64,000 bases of DNA. It comes from Thalassia testudinum (lineage: Eukaryota; Streptophyta; Magnoliopsida; Alismatales; Hydrocharitaceae). Position 1 is the stretch's first letter, and every line of letters begins with the position of its first letter. The notes beneath the pieces were generated by a model. The model had not been told where the DNA came from and searched no databases. It saw nothing but the letters and a program-made list of their open reading frames with translations. Shown piece after piece: positions 12,167 through 22,418 of this stretch. Location: positions 158,026,501 through 158,090,500 of the forward strand of contig JAZHRO010000063.1 in NCBI GenBank assembly GCA_037157565.1, written 5' to 3'. A program made the position numbers and the translations under genes.

Positions 12167-13102
12167 ACCACCTCTGCGCGTAACTCCTTTGCACAACCTC
12201 CTTCCACACAGGAGACTGTGCAAAACATCCTCCACTGATCTTCCCCTAGGATGGATCCATATCCATCCCCATCTGATTCTTGGATCGGAGGATCATCCGA
12301 TCCTTTCTACACCAGCCCGGGGAACTCCATTCCCCCTTTCCCTGATTCTCAAGAGGTTCCTCAGACCTGCGAGGACCTCAACGCCATCCAGAACGACCCA
12401 TTCTCCAACACTTACAACCCTAGATGGCGAAACCATCCCAATTTTCAGTGGGCGGGAAATTCCCAAACCTAAAGACCACCTTTTCAGTCCTGCCCACAGC
12501 CCTCTCGTCATTACCAGCCGCCTCAGCCTCGGCCCAACCCTACTTATCCATCAGGGCCAAATCAGGATCAAATGTCCCTAATCCTTTAGACTCTGGCTGA
12601 CATTCAAAGAACGAATGCGGCTATTCAAAAACAGCACAAGGACGAACTTACAGAGGTTAAAACTCAACTGGCCTAGTTGGCAAATTCTCGCCAGCCAGGC
12701 ACACTCCCTTCCCAACCTCTTCCTAACCCGAATAACATGCCGACCCAGAAGCGCGTTATGAATCCAAATTTAGGCCATGCACAATGGATTTATCAGGCCC
12801 CCACTGCTCCATCTCCAGACGAGATGGAAACTTCAACTTCTTATGTGGGATTTTAGCAGCAGCCACCCCTCTTACCAAACCCAAACCAAAATCAGGCCGG
12901 ATTAAATTCTGTAACAACACGTAGTGGTAAAACAACTCAAGACCCGCATTATCCAAACCACTCCAAGCCTGATAACCATGACCCTGGGATAGTTATCCAA
13001 GATACCACTGTCCTAGATCAAGAACCCGGACCTATCCTAGAAGAACCAACCAAGGTCCCATTCCCTGAAGCCTTAATCAAAGAAAAGAGAAGAACCAAGC
13101 CC
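12167..13102 (+). pseudogene. E2 Gag C-terminus and gag-pol linker with five stops
   Basis: Same frame as gag and pol throughout, with stops at 12236 (TGA), 12470 (TAA), 12587 (TAG), 12674 (TAG) and 12854 (TAG) and no frameshift. Encodes a Pro/Asn/Gln-rich region with NPRWRNHPNFQW near 12418, a short helical stretch near 12590-12675, and TTRSGK near 12918. It is colinear with E1 near 1548-1806 and E3 near 45410-45960. Confidence 0.8.
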
Positions 13103-16100
13103 GTGCCACCTGAGGAGGACCTGGTCAAGCTCTTTGAGCAGGTCCACATAAACATCCCCTTGATGGATGCAATCCACCACGTACCGGCTTATGCACGATT
13201 TTTAAAGAATGTGTGTACACCCCAGCGTAAGCCGCGAACCAAGAGTGGGAGTCCAATTGTTCTGTCAGAGCAAGCCAGCTCTGTAATCCTAGGCAGACTC
13301 CCACCCAAGGCTAAAGATCCTGGTACTCCCCTGATTTCCTGCAAGATAGGTGATACACAATTTGACAGAGCATTGCTAGACTTGGGTGCTTCCATAAATC
13401 TGATACCCACATCCTTACCTAACCATCTAGAAGAATCTGAGCTGAAACCAACTGAGGTGACATTACAATTAGCAGATCGATCTATAAAGTCACCAAAAGG
13501 GATTCTCGAGGATGTTATTGTGAGAGTGCGGGATTTCTACTTTCCTGTAGACTTCATAGTCTTAGATGTGGACGCACCTGAGAACCCTAGGGATACACCA
13601 ATCATTTTAGGGAGACCTTTCTTGGCTACTGCTAGAGCCAACATTAGCTGTGAGGAGGGCCAAATAGAGCTCAAATTTGGGAATCAAACACTGAAAATTG
13701 ATATATTTAAGGCCCAACAAGGAATCAATTGCGGTGTCATCGAACAGATTTGTGACATTAGGACTTTGGTTGATGAAACACACTTCCAGAATGATCTGAT
13801 TATACCTCATCAACCGCAGAAAGATCTTGATCCGCAAACTGAGGAGTCAAATCCAGATATGAACAACCCAGTAACTCCCACCCTTGAACCGCACATCTAT
13901 ACTGAACCACCCGCTGCTGCTGATAACCCCATCCTCGAACTGAAGCCCCTTCCTGCTCACTTGAAATACATCTTTTTGGGTTCTAATCAGACCCTTCCTG
14001 TGATTATCAATTCCAACCTCAGTCTTGAACAAGAATCCCGTCTGATTGTTGTCCTCCAGCAACATTGCAGAGCCATCGGGTGGACTCTCGATGATTTTAC
14101 TGGAATAAGTCCCTCTTATTGTACTCATCATATCTATTCAGAAGAGGGCACACGACCTTCTCGTGAAATGCAGAGACGCTTAAACCCCAATCTGCAGGAA
14201 GTCGTGAAAAAGGAGATCATCAAGTGGTTAGATGCCGGAATCATCTACCCGATCTCCGATAGTCATTGGGTGAGCCCAATTCAAGTCGTGCCCAAGAAGG
14301 CAGGACTCACCACTATAACGATTGAGACCGGAGAAATCATTCCTACCCGATTAGCCAACTCATGGAGAGTCTGTATAGATTACCGCCGACTCAATTCCTC
14401 CACGAAGAAGGATCATTTCCCACTGCCTTTCATTGATCAGATTCTCGAGAAACTAGCGGGAAATAGGTTCTTCTGCTTTCTTGACGGGTACTCCGGTTAC
14501 AACCAGGTGGCAATCCATCCTGAGGACCAAGAAAAGACCACGTTCACCTGCCCCTTCGGAACATACGCTTTCCGAAGGATGCCTTTCGGTCTTTGCAATG
14601 CACCCGCTACTTTTCAGCGATGCATGCTTGCCATATTCTCAGATATGGTAGGTGATTATCTGGAAGTCTTCATGGATGACTTTTTAGTTTTCGGAGCATC
14701 ATTCGACGATTGCCTCCAACACTTGGTCCAGATACTCAGGCGGTGCATCGATGTGAATTTGGTTCTTTCCTGGGAAAAGAGCCATTTCATGGTGCCTGAG
14801 GGAATTGTCCTGGGGCACTCAATTTCGGAAAAAGGCATCCAAGTGGACCGAGCTAAGGTTGATCTGATTTCTCACCTTCCTATGCCTAGCTCGATCAAGG
14901 ACATCCGATCTTTTTTGGGGCATGTCGGTTTTTATCGACGATTTATCCCTGATTTTTCAAAAATCGCGCGCCCCCTGACCACTCTTCTCTCCAAGGATGT
15001 ACCTTTCGAAATTTCCAAGGAATGCACTCAAGCATTTGAAATCCTGCGTGACCGAGTCACCCAAGCCCCGATCCTACAGTCCCCTGATTGGTCTCAACCC
15101 TTTGAGATCATGTGCGATGCATCCGACTTCGCTGTAGGAGCGGTTTTGGGGCAGAAAATTGACGGGAAACCTGTGGTCATTTACTACGCCAGCAAAACAC
15201 TCGATGAGGCTCAGCGTAACTATACGGTTACTGAGAAAGAGCTGCTAGCTGTAGTATTTGCCCTAGAAAAATTCAGATCGTACCTTCTGGGTTCCCGTGT
15301 CATCATATACTCGGATCACTCAGCTGTGAGGCATCTCCTTGCAAAGAAGGACGCGAAACCTCGATTAATCCGATGGATCTTGCTGTTGCAAGAATTTGAC
15401 CTTGAGATTCGCGACAAAGCGGGAAAGCAAAATGTGGTAGCTGATCACTTGTCCCATCTTCCTTCTGAAATAATTGACCCTTCCGGACCCATCACGGAGC
15501 ATTTTCCCGATGAGCACCTGCTGACTATTGGTACTAGCCTTCCATGGTTTGCTAATGTAGTAAATTACTTGGCATCTCATCAGATCCTGTCTGATTGGCC
15601 GAAGGCCAAGAAGGACAAATTACGCTCCGATTCCAAGTATTACATTTGGGAAGACCCGTACCTCTTCCGCATAGGTGCCGATCAGATCATCCGGAGATGT
15701 GTCCCGGAAGAGGAATTCAACAATATCCTCTCTTTCTACCATGACCAGGCATGCGGTGGCCATTTCACCGGGCATAAAACCGCATCAAAAGTCCTCCAGT
15801 GCGGCTTTTACTGGCCCACACTGTTCAAAGACGCATACAGTCACTGCAAGGCATGCAGTCGTTGCCAGACTTTGGGCAACATGAGCCATTGCGACATGAT
15901 GCCTATGCAACCGATTCTAGTATGCGAAATCTTTGATGTTTGGGGGATTGATTTTATGGGCCCCTTTCCTGTTTCGGATGGTTTCGAATACATTCTGTTG
16001 GCTGTGGACTACGTGTCCAAATGGATAGAAGCCATACCGACCCGAACCTGTGATCACAAAATCGTTCTCAAATTCATTCATCAAAACATTTTCTCAAGGT

Positions 16101-16300
16101 TCGGGATTCCTCATGCAATAATCTCTGATGGGGGGACCCATTTCACAAATGCTCAGTTTAGGTCACTGATGACCAAATACGGGGTGTCTCACCGAATCTC
16201 TACTCCTTACCACCCCCAAACTAATGGTCAAGCTGAGCTGTCTAATCGGGAGATCAAGAAAATCCTGCAAGTCACTGTTCGACCTGACAGGAAGGACTGA
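13103..16300 (+). CDS. pol: E2 pol: protease, reverse transcriptase, RNase H, integrase core
   Basis: Continuous 1065-codon stretch of the gag-pol polyprotein, which acts in the virus-like particle and then the nucleus. Protease active site DLGAS at 13379 (DLGAS rather than D(S/T)GA is usual for Athila-type proteases). RT: FCFLDGYSGYNQV near 14472, RMPFGLCNAPATF near 14576, catalytic FMDD at 14669-14680. RNase H: DASD at 15116, TEKELLAVV near 15231, YSDH near 15309, VADHLS near 15438. Integrase: His/Cys zinc-binding segment about 15735-15870, then core D at 15950, D at 16127 and E at 16235, giving the canonical 35-residue D-E spacing. TGA at 16298 replaces the Trp codon expected in this conserved place and removes the integrase C-terminus. 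The listed start is only the first Met after the last linker stop; the native protein began at gag. Confidence 0.93.
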   Translation: MPPEEDLVKLFEQVHINIPLMDAIHHVPAYARFLKNVCTPQRKPRTKSGSPIVLSEQASSVILGRLPPKAKDPGTPLISCKIGDTQFDRALLDLGASINLIPTSLPNHLEESELKPTEVTLQLADRSIKSPKGILEDVIVRVRDFYFPVDFIVLDVDAPENPRDTPIILGRPFLATARANISCEEGQIELKFGNQTLKIDIFKAQQGINCGVIEQICDIRTLVDETHFQNDLIIPHQPQKDLDPQTEESNPDMNNPVTPTLEPHIYTEPPAAADNPILELKPLPAHLKYIFLGSNQTLPVIINSNLSLEQESRLIVVLQQHCRAIGWTLDDFTGISPSYCTHHIYSEEGTRPSREMQRRLNPNLQEVVKKEIIKWLDAGIIYPISDSHWVSPIQVVPKKAGLTTITIETGEIIPTRLANSWRVCIDYRRLNSSTKKDHFPLPFIDQILEKLAGNRFFCFLDGYSGYNQVAIHPEDQEKTTFTCPFGTYAFRRMPFGLCNAPATFQRCMLAIFSDMVGDYLEVFMDDFLVFGASFDDCLQHLVQILRRCIDVNLVLSWEKSHFMVPEGIVLGHSISEKGIQVDRAKVDLISHLPMPSSIKDIRSFLGHVGFYRRFIPDFSKIARPLTTLLSKDVPFEISKECTQAFEILRDRVTQAPILQSPDWSQPFEIMCDASDFAVGAVLGQKIDGKPVVIYYASKTLDEAQRNYTVTEKELLAVVFALEKFRSYLLGSRVIIYSDHSAVRHLLAKKDAKPRLIRWILLLQEFDLEIRDKAGKQNVVADHLSHLPSEIIDPSGPITEHFPDEHLLTIGTSLPWFANVVNYLASHQILSDWPKAKKDKLRSDSKYYIWEDPYLFRIGADQIIRRCVPEEEFNNILSFYHDQACGGHFTGHKTASKVLQCGFYWPTLFKDAYSHCKACSRCQTLGNMSHCDMMPMQPILVCEIFDVWGIDFMGPFPVSDGFEYILLAVDYVSKWIEAIPTRTCDHKIVLKFIHQNIFSRFGIPHAIISDGGTHFTNAQFRSLMTKYGVSHRISTPYHPQTNGQAELSNREIKKILQVTVRPDRKD

Positions 16301-16834
16301 TCGTCCCGACTTCCGGAAGCATTGTGGGCCTATAGGACCGCCCACAAAACCCAATTAGGCATGTCTCCCTTTAGACTGGTGTACGGAAAGGCGTGTCACC
16401 TTCCCGTAGAACTGGAGCATAAAGCCTATTGGGCAGTACGGAACTGTAATCTAGATTTTTCGAAGGCTGGAACCCACAGAAAACTTCAAATCAGTGAGAT
16501 CGATGAATTACGCTTAGACGCGTATGAGAGCTCGCGAATCTACAAGGAGAGGGTTAAAGCCTTCCACGACAAGCATATCTCGAGAAAAATCTTTCATCCT
16601 GGTCAGAAGGTCCTACTCTTTGATGCCCGACTCAAACTTTTCCCGGGAAAGCTGCGATCCAAGTGGGTCGGACCATATTTAGTCCGACAAGTTTTTAGAA
16701 ATGGAGCTATCGAAATCAGTCCACTCAGCCACAATTCCAAACCTTTCATCGTGAACGGTCAGAGACTCAAGCCGTTCATTGATGTGACTTCTACTGATTT
16801 GGCTGAAGCATCTTATATCCTCCATTCCCCTTGA
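16301..16834 (+). pseudogene. E2 integrase C-terminal part
   Basis: Continues pol in the same frame after TGA 16298 and ends at TGA 16832. It starts with the conserved [10 protein letters not shown] block near 16324 and [17 protein letters not shown] near 16370, then a helical region, and the GPY module (SKWVGPYLV near 16660) that defines the integrase C-terminal domain of many gypsy elements. It ends in VNGQRLKPF near 16753. It cannot be made with the core unless the stop is read through. Confidence 0.88.
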
Positions 16835-17063
16835 GCTTATTGTGCCCAGCCGATGGCGTAAAACTCAGCGCTTAACGGGAGGCAACCCGTCATTTTCCTA
16901 AAAATCCAAAACCTTTTTCTGACACCTCTTTGCACTTAAGGTTCACCCTTGTAGACAGCCGACCCCACCTCAGATGCTTGCATCTGGGATTAGAAATCGT
17001 TCGCAAAATTCAACCTGACCCATAAAAAAAAAAAAAAAAAAAAACAACCCCGTAGGTTACAAT

Positions 17064-17095
17064 AAGGACATTGCAAATCTTAGGCATGGGGGGGT
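17064..17095 (+). promoter_or_regulatory. E2 internal PPT-like box
   Basis: AAGGACATTGCAA followed by TTAGGCATGGGGGGGTA, 230 bp after the stop codon. Its core TAGGCATGGGGG equals that of the terminal PPT 1.28 kb downstream. Confidence 0.65.
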
Positions 17096-17784
17096 ATGAA
17101 AGTGCAAAAACTTGTAAGAAAAGGTTTCAAACAAAAAATTCACATATGCCAAAAACACCATAAAAATTAAAAAAAAAAATTTCGAAAAAGAATAAGAGGA
17201 AAAGAGGAGAAGGAAATTTTGTGAAGAAGGAGAAAAGAAACAAAAGGAAAAAAGGAGCACAAAATATAAGAAAAAATTGATAGTCATTAGTAAGGAACTA
17301 AGGAATTAACCTAAGTTCTAGACCTCATTCAAGAAAATAACTGAAAAGTGCACAATGAGATTAGTAAGAACGCAAACCTTAGGCATTCTTGGATAGACTC
17401 TTAGTACCCATTAAGATCTGAACATTCCTCAAGGTTGAGGAAAATGAAAAGCTGAAGTATTAGGTCTAAGGCTTAGGGAGTATTTGGCCTCGTTAACTAA
17501 TTTTTGGTTTACGAGACTTAGTAACCTAAGCACCCTAACCTCACACACAGCCTGGTTCAGTAAGCGTAAAAATCAAAATCACGCAGAAGCGTCGCAAAAT
17601 TCTGAAAAGAACACCTAGAATAGGAGCGGCCGATCAACACAAGTTGATTTGGACGAGTTCCCAGCGCGGAGAGGCGGGAAATCCCCTCGAAGATGCGTAA
17701 CAAAATATCATCTCCTCGGTGCTTGTCTCTTAGGATATTCACATATCCTACTGGGGGCATGTAAGCACTCTGCTGGTTCAGATT

Positions 17785-17930
17785 CCATGGATGGCATTAT
17801 CTCGAAGTGTCAATTGCCAGGGTCTGGATTCGGCCACAGAACACCATGGATGGGATTATCTCGAAATCTCAATAGCCAGGGTTCCGGGGGTTGCCATGGG
17901 CGATGCTATCTCGAAGCATTGATCGCCAGG
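17785..17930 (+). repeat. Three imperfect tandem repeats in E2 3' noncoding region
   Basis: Units begin at CCATGG (17785, 17844, 17894) and run through an ATCTCGAA box to a GCCAGG box, with periods of 59 and 50 bp. Confidence 0.8.
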
Positions 17931-18340
17931 AACCCTTGAGGATTGATGATGGGAGCAAGGAATCTGATACAGACCGTGTTGAAAAGCCAATCCTAGGCTA
18001 GAACTAAAAAGAAAAAGAGAGAGAAAACTCTCCAAACAGAAAAACTTTCTATCTCTCTCTTATAAAACGCACTGCGAACTGAGCCAGGGCTAAAATCATT
18101 TCAAGCACGGGTGCTTTAACCACAAAGTCCAATAAACCTTAGGTTAGTTCTTGTGGGCCTTAAAAAGCTTTGCTAAGGACTGAGGCTGAGGCTAGACAGA
18201 TTTGGATCTTGATTGGTACTAGAGTACCTTTTAGGCCTTTGGTCAGCATTCTAACCTAATCTAAGCTCAAATGAAAAAGCACTTATCTGAAGCTATTAAG
18301 AACTTCATGGTCTAGAACAAGGGTTGAAACCTTAAGTTTT

Positions 18341-18375
18341 GGCTAAGGGACTAGCAAAAGCTAGGCATGGGGGTA
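18341..18375 (+). promoter_or_regulatory. E2 terminal polypurine tract
   Basis: GGGACTAGCAAAAG then CTAGGCATGGGGGTA immediately before the 3' LTR. It primes plus-strand DNA synthesis. The whole box is conserved before the LTRs of E1, E4, E5 and E6. Confidence 0.88.
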
Positions 18376-21072
18376 TGATAAGAACCTCATCATGAGCCAT
18401 AACAAGCTCATTTTGACCTAATACAAAGGATAAAAGCTCCTACATAACTCAAGGAAAGGCTTAACTCAGAGAATTCTGAGTTTAAGGAGAAAACAAGTCA
18501 AAAGGGGTAAAAATGCGATTTTACCAGTATAATCTGTATACAGGTCCAAACATAGGTCAAACAAACCAAATAAGAAGGAAAGTGGGATGATCTGATAAGG
18601 GTTACAGCAATTCCAAGGAACTAAATGATAATCTGTAACCCTAAAACAAACCCACTTCAATTCACGAGGTTCAAGGCAAAGCAAAAATGGAATAAACCCT
18701 CTAAAATTCATAGAAAAATAATCTCTAGGGTTTAGAACCTTCAATTTGGCCTTAGGAACCCATCTTGACCTACATTGAGAACCATATCCAATTAATAACT
18801 TAATTTGGGTTTTTGCGTAAATTGATCGGTCAAACAAGGTTTAATCTAGAAATAAAATTCACCATCAGATTCCTTAGGTCCTAATTAGTCATGTATAAAA
18901 ACTTGAGCCTAAGAAGAAACCTTCTTGACCAACTTTACATTTTGGTCCTCATCTATTTACTTTTTGGCCCTCAACTTTTGAACCCTCGCATTTTGGCCCC
19001 TAACTCTCCTTCGTTCTTTTCGTTCAGGTCCTCCCTGCAAAACCTGCCAGCACCATGCTCCAGCGACCTTGCGCGGAGCATGGCGCCGCGCAGGGTGAGG
19101 GGGAGCGCCTGCCAGGACAAATGGGGGTGCCCTACGTCGTCAGCCGTCGTAGGAGCACCCCCCCTGGTCGCTGCAACCCACCATACCGGCCGTGCGAACG
19201 CACGGATGGTATGGGTCTCCATCTCCGGCGTCCTCAGGCGAGGGAGACACGTCGTCTCCCTCCGCCCTCCTCTCTGATTCCGCCTCTCTAAATACCCTCG
19301 TCGCTCCGCCGTTCTGGGCAGCTCGGTCTTGACGGAGAAACACCCTCTTTTCACTCTCTTCCCACTCCGACAGGAAGCCCTCCAGCTCCGGCGGTTTTTC
19401 CCTCCTCCTCCTCGTCGTTCTGCTGCACTACCAGCAGCAGGGCTACCTTCCCCTTCTCTTCCCACGCCGCGCCGCACCCAGCGCGCGCCTCTCCAGCCCT
19501 CTCCTCGCCGTCGCTCCTTCCTCTGGGCAGCTTCTTCTCCGGCGACAGTCGATACGACTGTCGCCTGCTCCGGCCCCTCCTCGTCCTGCTAAGTAGGTAT
19601 AACATCTCACCTTTCTCCCCTCTTCCTTTTCCTCACTTTAAACATTTACCGTCGCCCTCGATTCCGACCAATCACCCTCACCTTCTCTGCCTCCGGCCAT
19701 CCTTCGGCGAGTCGCTCCCATTACTCCAGCAGCCCACACGGCTCGCCGACCTGCACATAATCTCCGCCTCCTCACCCTGATCCATTTCCGCCCATCCAAT
19801 TCCCGCCACCTGACCGCTGCAAGTCCACAGAACACACCCACTTTCCGACCCAAAGTCTGACCTAGGGCAGCCCTTGCACGCCGCCCCACGCCTCGCCACC
19901 ACCCGCACGAGCTTTGCTGCACTCTGGCGAAGCTCCCGGCACCTTCTGATTAGGCCGAGAGGCCGTTTTGCTGTGAACAGGTCACCCATCCTCCGCCGCC
20001 ATTGCCGTGCAGAAGGAGCTGCTTCCGCCTGCAGCTGCAGGCGCGACACGCCCAGATTAGACTCCCAGGCTGTGCGAGGCATTTCGGCAAAGCGTCAGGC
20101 TGCAGCTGAAGCGAAGCCCTCGCGCGAAGGCCTCGTGTAAAGCCGCGATTACCAGCTGCTTCCTCCGTGCAGGCGCCAACTTGGGGTGGGACATTTAGTC
20201 CCACCTCGGAAGACTTCGAAGCGGCGCAGCGGTATAAAGTGAAAAAGTGCTGGAGGCTTACCGCCTCAGCACACGGGGTGAGGTCCCCTTCACCCGCCCG
20301 GTTACCCGGTCTCGTCCGCGCTCACGCCTCGCGGACCTGGCCTGACCCGACTAAACCCGACCTGCACCCCTCGCCCACAACGCACGCCGGTGGGCCTGGA
20401 CCTGGGCGCGACCCGTACCCGGCAACCCGGCAGCTCTGGGAGAGCTTTCGTAAGAGCGGCTTCTGTGAGAGAGAGACGTGGGGGAGGGTAGAGTTAGGTT
20501 TTGCCCCTCTGATCAAGCTGTGTAAGTGTGCAGGCACAGGTGAAGAAGAACCGTGGAAGAAGACGAAGGCTGAAGGAAGGAGGAGCACCGAGCGGCACTG
20601 TAGCAGCGGCGGTTTAAGTCGTCTGATTGGAAAATCAGACGACGTCCTGAAGGCAAAGAAGGAGAAGGAAGGCGAGGCAGAGGAGAACACAGAGAGGCCA
20701 AGTGAAGACTCTGTAGAAGAAGAAGAGCACGAGGAGAAGATCTGAAGAAAGGAAAAGAAGAAAGAAAGAAGAAGAAGAACATCACCACTGCAGATAAAGA
20801 AGAAGAACAAAGGAAGAAAGCAGAAGAGATCTGAGAAGGAAGAGGAGAGGATAAGCAAAGAGAAAAGAAGAGAAGAAGAAGGAAGCCAACAAATTCTCTC
20901 TCTCTCTTTATTTTTGTAAAAGAAACTTTGTACCCCTAGAATACAACTTGCTCCCTGAGTTCGACCTCGGGAACCCTTTCATTTCCGAGTAACAAATTAT
21001 ATTAAACTGGTAATCACTTCTCTATACTATACTACGACGAAATAATAGAACTATAGAGGAAGGTCGTCACCA
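18376..21072 (+). repeat. E2 3' LTR (2697 bp)
   Basis: Partner of 7513-10203, starting TGATAAGAACC and ending GTCGTCACCA. Differences are scattered, mostly transitions, with a few short indels. The hairpin at 20618-20643 is perfect here. The TATA at about 19287 is mutated to TCTAAATA. Confidence 0.96.
20618..20643. other. Perfect hairpin in E2 3' LTR
   Basis: GTCGTCTGATT, loop GGAA, AATCAGACGAC: an 11-bp perfect stem about 2.24 kb into the LTR. A related 8-bp stem occurs in the diverged solo LTR L4 at 49992-50011. Confidence 0.85.
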
Positions 21073-21077
21073 TATGT
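21073..21077. repeat. Target-site duplication of E2, right copy (TATGT)
   Basis: Exact repeat of 7508-7512. Marks the point where E1 resumes. Confidence 0.95.
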
Positions 21078-21981
21078 CACCTCAGAAGAAAATCTTCAGC
21101 TTAAGATCATTTCTAAATACAGTACAAAATCTTTGCTAAGGACTAGCAAAAGATAGGAATGGGGGTATGACTGCACAGCAAAAATACACCAACAATTGTG
21201 CCATCTTGTGCTATTTCCTAGCATTGCCATTGCATATTAAGTAGCCATAGTGCATTTGTAAAAATAAACGCATACATGCATTTAATCGAGAGGGAAGGAG
21301 AGTGAATAAATTGGCCTTGCAATTAACGTATTCTTTAAGTGCTACCTCGCAAAATCTCCATCTTCATTTTTTATTGGCTTTCAATTTCTTCTTCTCTGCG
21401 GCTGCAGGGCATGGCTTGCTCTTCTTCACGCCAATGCTTGCTCTGCCAGCTGCATGGCCGGTCATGTGCAGCCCAGGGCATGGTTGTGCATGCTTCTCCC
21501 TCCTTTAAAAAGACAGGCCTTCTTCCTTGCGCCGGGGAGCCTGGTCCACACAAAACACACAGCAGCCTTCCTTCTCCAGGCCCTCTCCTCCCCTCTCCCC
21601 TCCATATGCAGCCCCTCTTCCTACTGAAGAGACATGCTGCGGGTAGGAGCAGCTCACAATGGTCGACAACCACCACTGTGAGTCCCACCACCGCCCAGCT
21701 CATCAAAGAGCCTGTGGGCTTGGTGGTTCACCTCTCTGTTTTCGTCATTCCAGCCCTTTCCGCATTGCTATAGAGTCAAGATTTGAAGCTCAACTGCAAC
21801 AGCAGCAAGGCACCGACTGCCCCACGCAACGCGCAAGCCACCACATGCCCCTGCAGTAGCCGGTGCAGCTCCTTCCGCTCATGCAGGCTGGCTCCGCAGC
21901 GCCCGTGCACGCAGACCCGGCTGCAGCCGGTCGTGCGAGCCGAGCATGCACTGTAGCTACTGTTCACGCTAGAGAGGGCAA

Positions 21982-21997
21982 CACTGTAGCTACAGTG
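21982..21997. other. 16-bp perfect palindrome in E1 LTR
   Basis: CACTGTAGCTACAGTG is exactly self-complementary. A partial copy lies about 35 bp upstream. Confidence 0.85.
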
Positions 21998-22309
21998 CGG
22001 TGACCGGAAAGTTTCTCACTTATCCAGTCACCACGCGCTCTCTCTCCGCGCCGCAACCGCCTCCAGCCCGCACCCACATCTCTCCCCGCGCCTGCTCCAG
22101 CGCCTGAGCTCGCTTCTGTACCCACCCGCTCCCGCATCCACGTCTTCACCCACGTCACTCTAGTCTGCAGCGCATTGCACTGCAGTCTCCCTCACGCCCG
22201 CTTGCTCCAGTGCGCGTGCGCATCTTCGCGCGCATGCGCATGGGCCATCAGACGATGGGCACAGCCTCTAGACGGCTTAAATGCCTGCGCCCTCTTCCTC
22301 CAGTAGATG

Positions 22310-22310
<1 letters not shown>

Positions 22311-22340
<30 letters not shown>
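22311..22340. repeat. (CT)n microsatellite
   Basis: About 14 CT units, followed by CA-rich sequence. Confidence 0.95.
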
Positions 22341-22341
<1 letters not shown>

Positions 22342-22418
22342 GACACACACCTCACTCACGCACACACACCACACTTGTACACACTCACGTGTACAGACAC
22401 TCACTCACTTGTACATGA

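Larger units (their letters stand above)
16835..18375 (+). other. E2 3' noncoding region
   Basis: No ORF of interest and no env-like gene. Contents in order: post-stop motif (16843-16893, GCCCAGCCGATGGCGTAAAA then GGGAGGCAACCC), a poly-A run near 17023-17044, internal PPT-like box (17064-17095), an A-rich stretch, three tandem repeats (17785-17930), and the terminal PPT ending at 18375. Confidence 0.8.
7513..21072 (+). mobile_element. E2, complete Athila/Tat-like LTR retrotransposon nested in E1
   Basis: Full element of 13,560 bp: 5' LTR 7513-10203, PBS 10209-10226, leader, a single gag-pol frame 11288-16834, 3' noncoding region, PPT to 18375, 3' LTR 18376-21072, flanked by TATGT. LTRs begin TG and end CA. 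In the first 300 bp or so of the two LTRs I count 7 differences, 6 of them transitions, so this is the youngest element here. It has no env-like ORF. Seven in-frame stops prevent it from making its polyprotein. Confidence 0.96.

Noticed and set aside
16835..18375. An env-like gene after pol, as reported for some Athila elements
   Set aside because: The longest frame is under 100 codons, and there is no signal peptide or membrane segment pattern; nothing comparable in E1 either.
20167..20745. 192-codon open frame in the E2 3' LTR, Glu/Lys-rich at its end
   Set aside because: It ends in the GAA-rich tract and is broken in the 5' LTR; not a gene.
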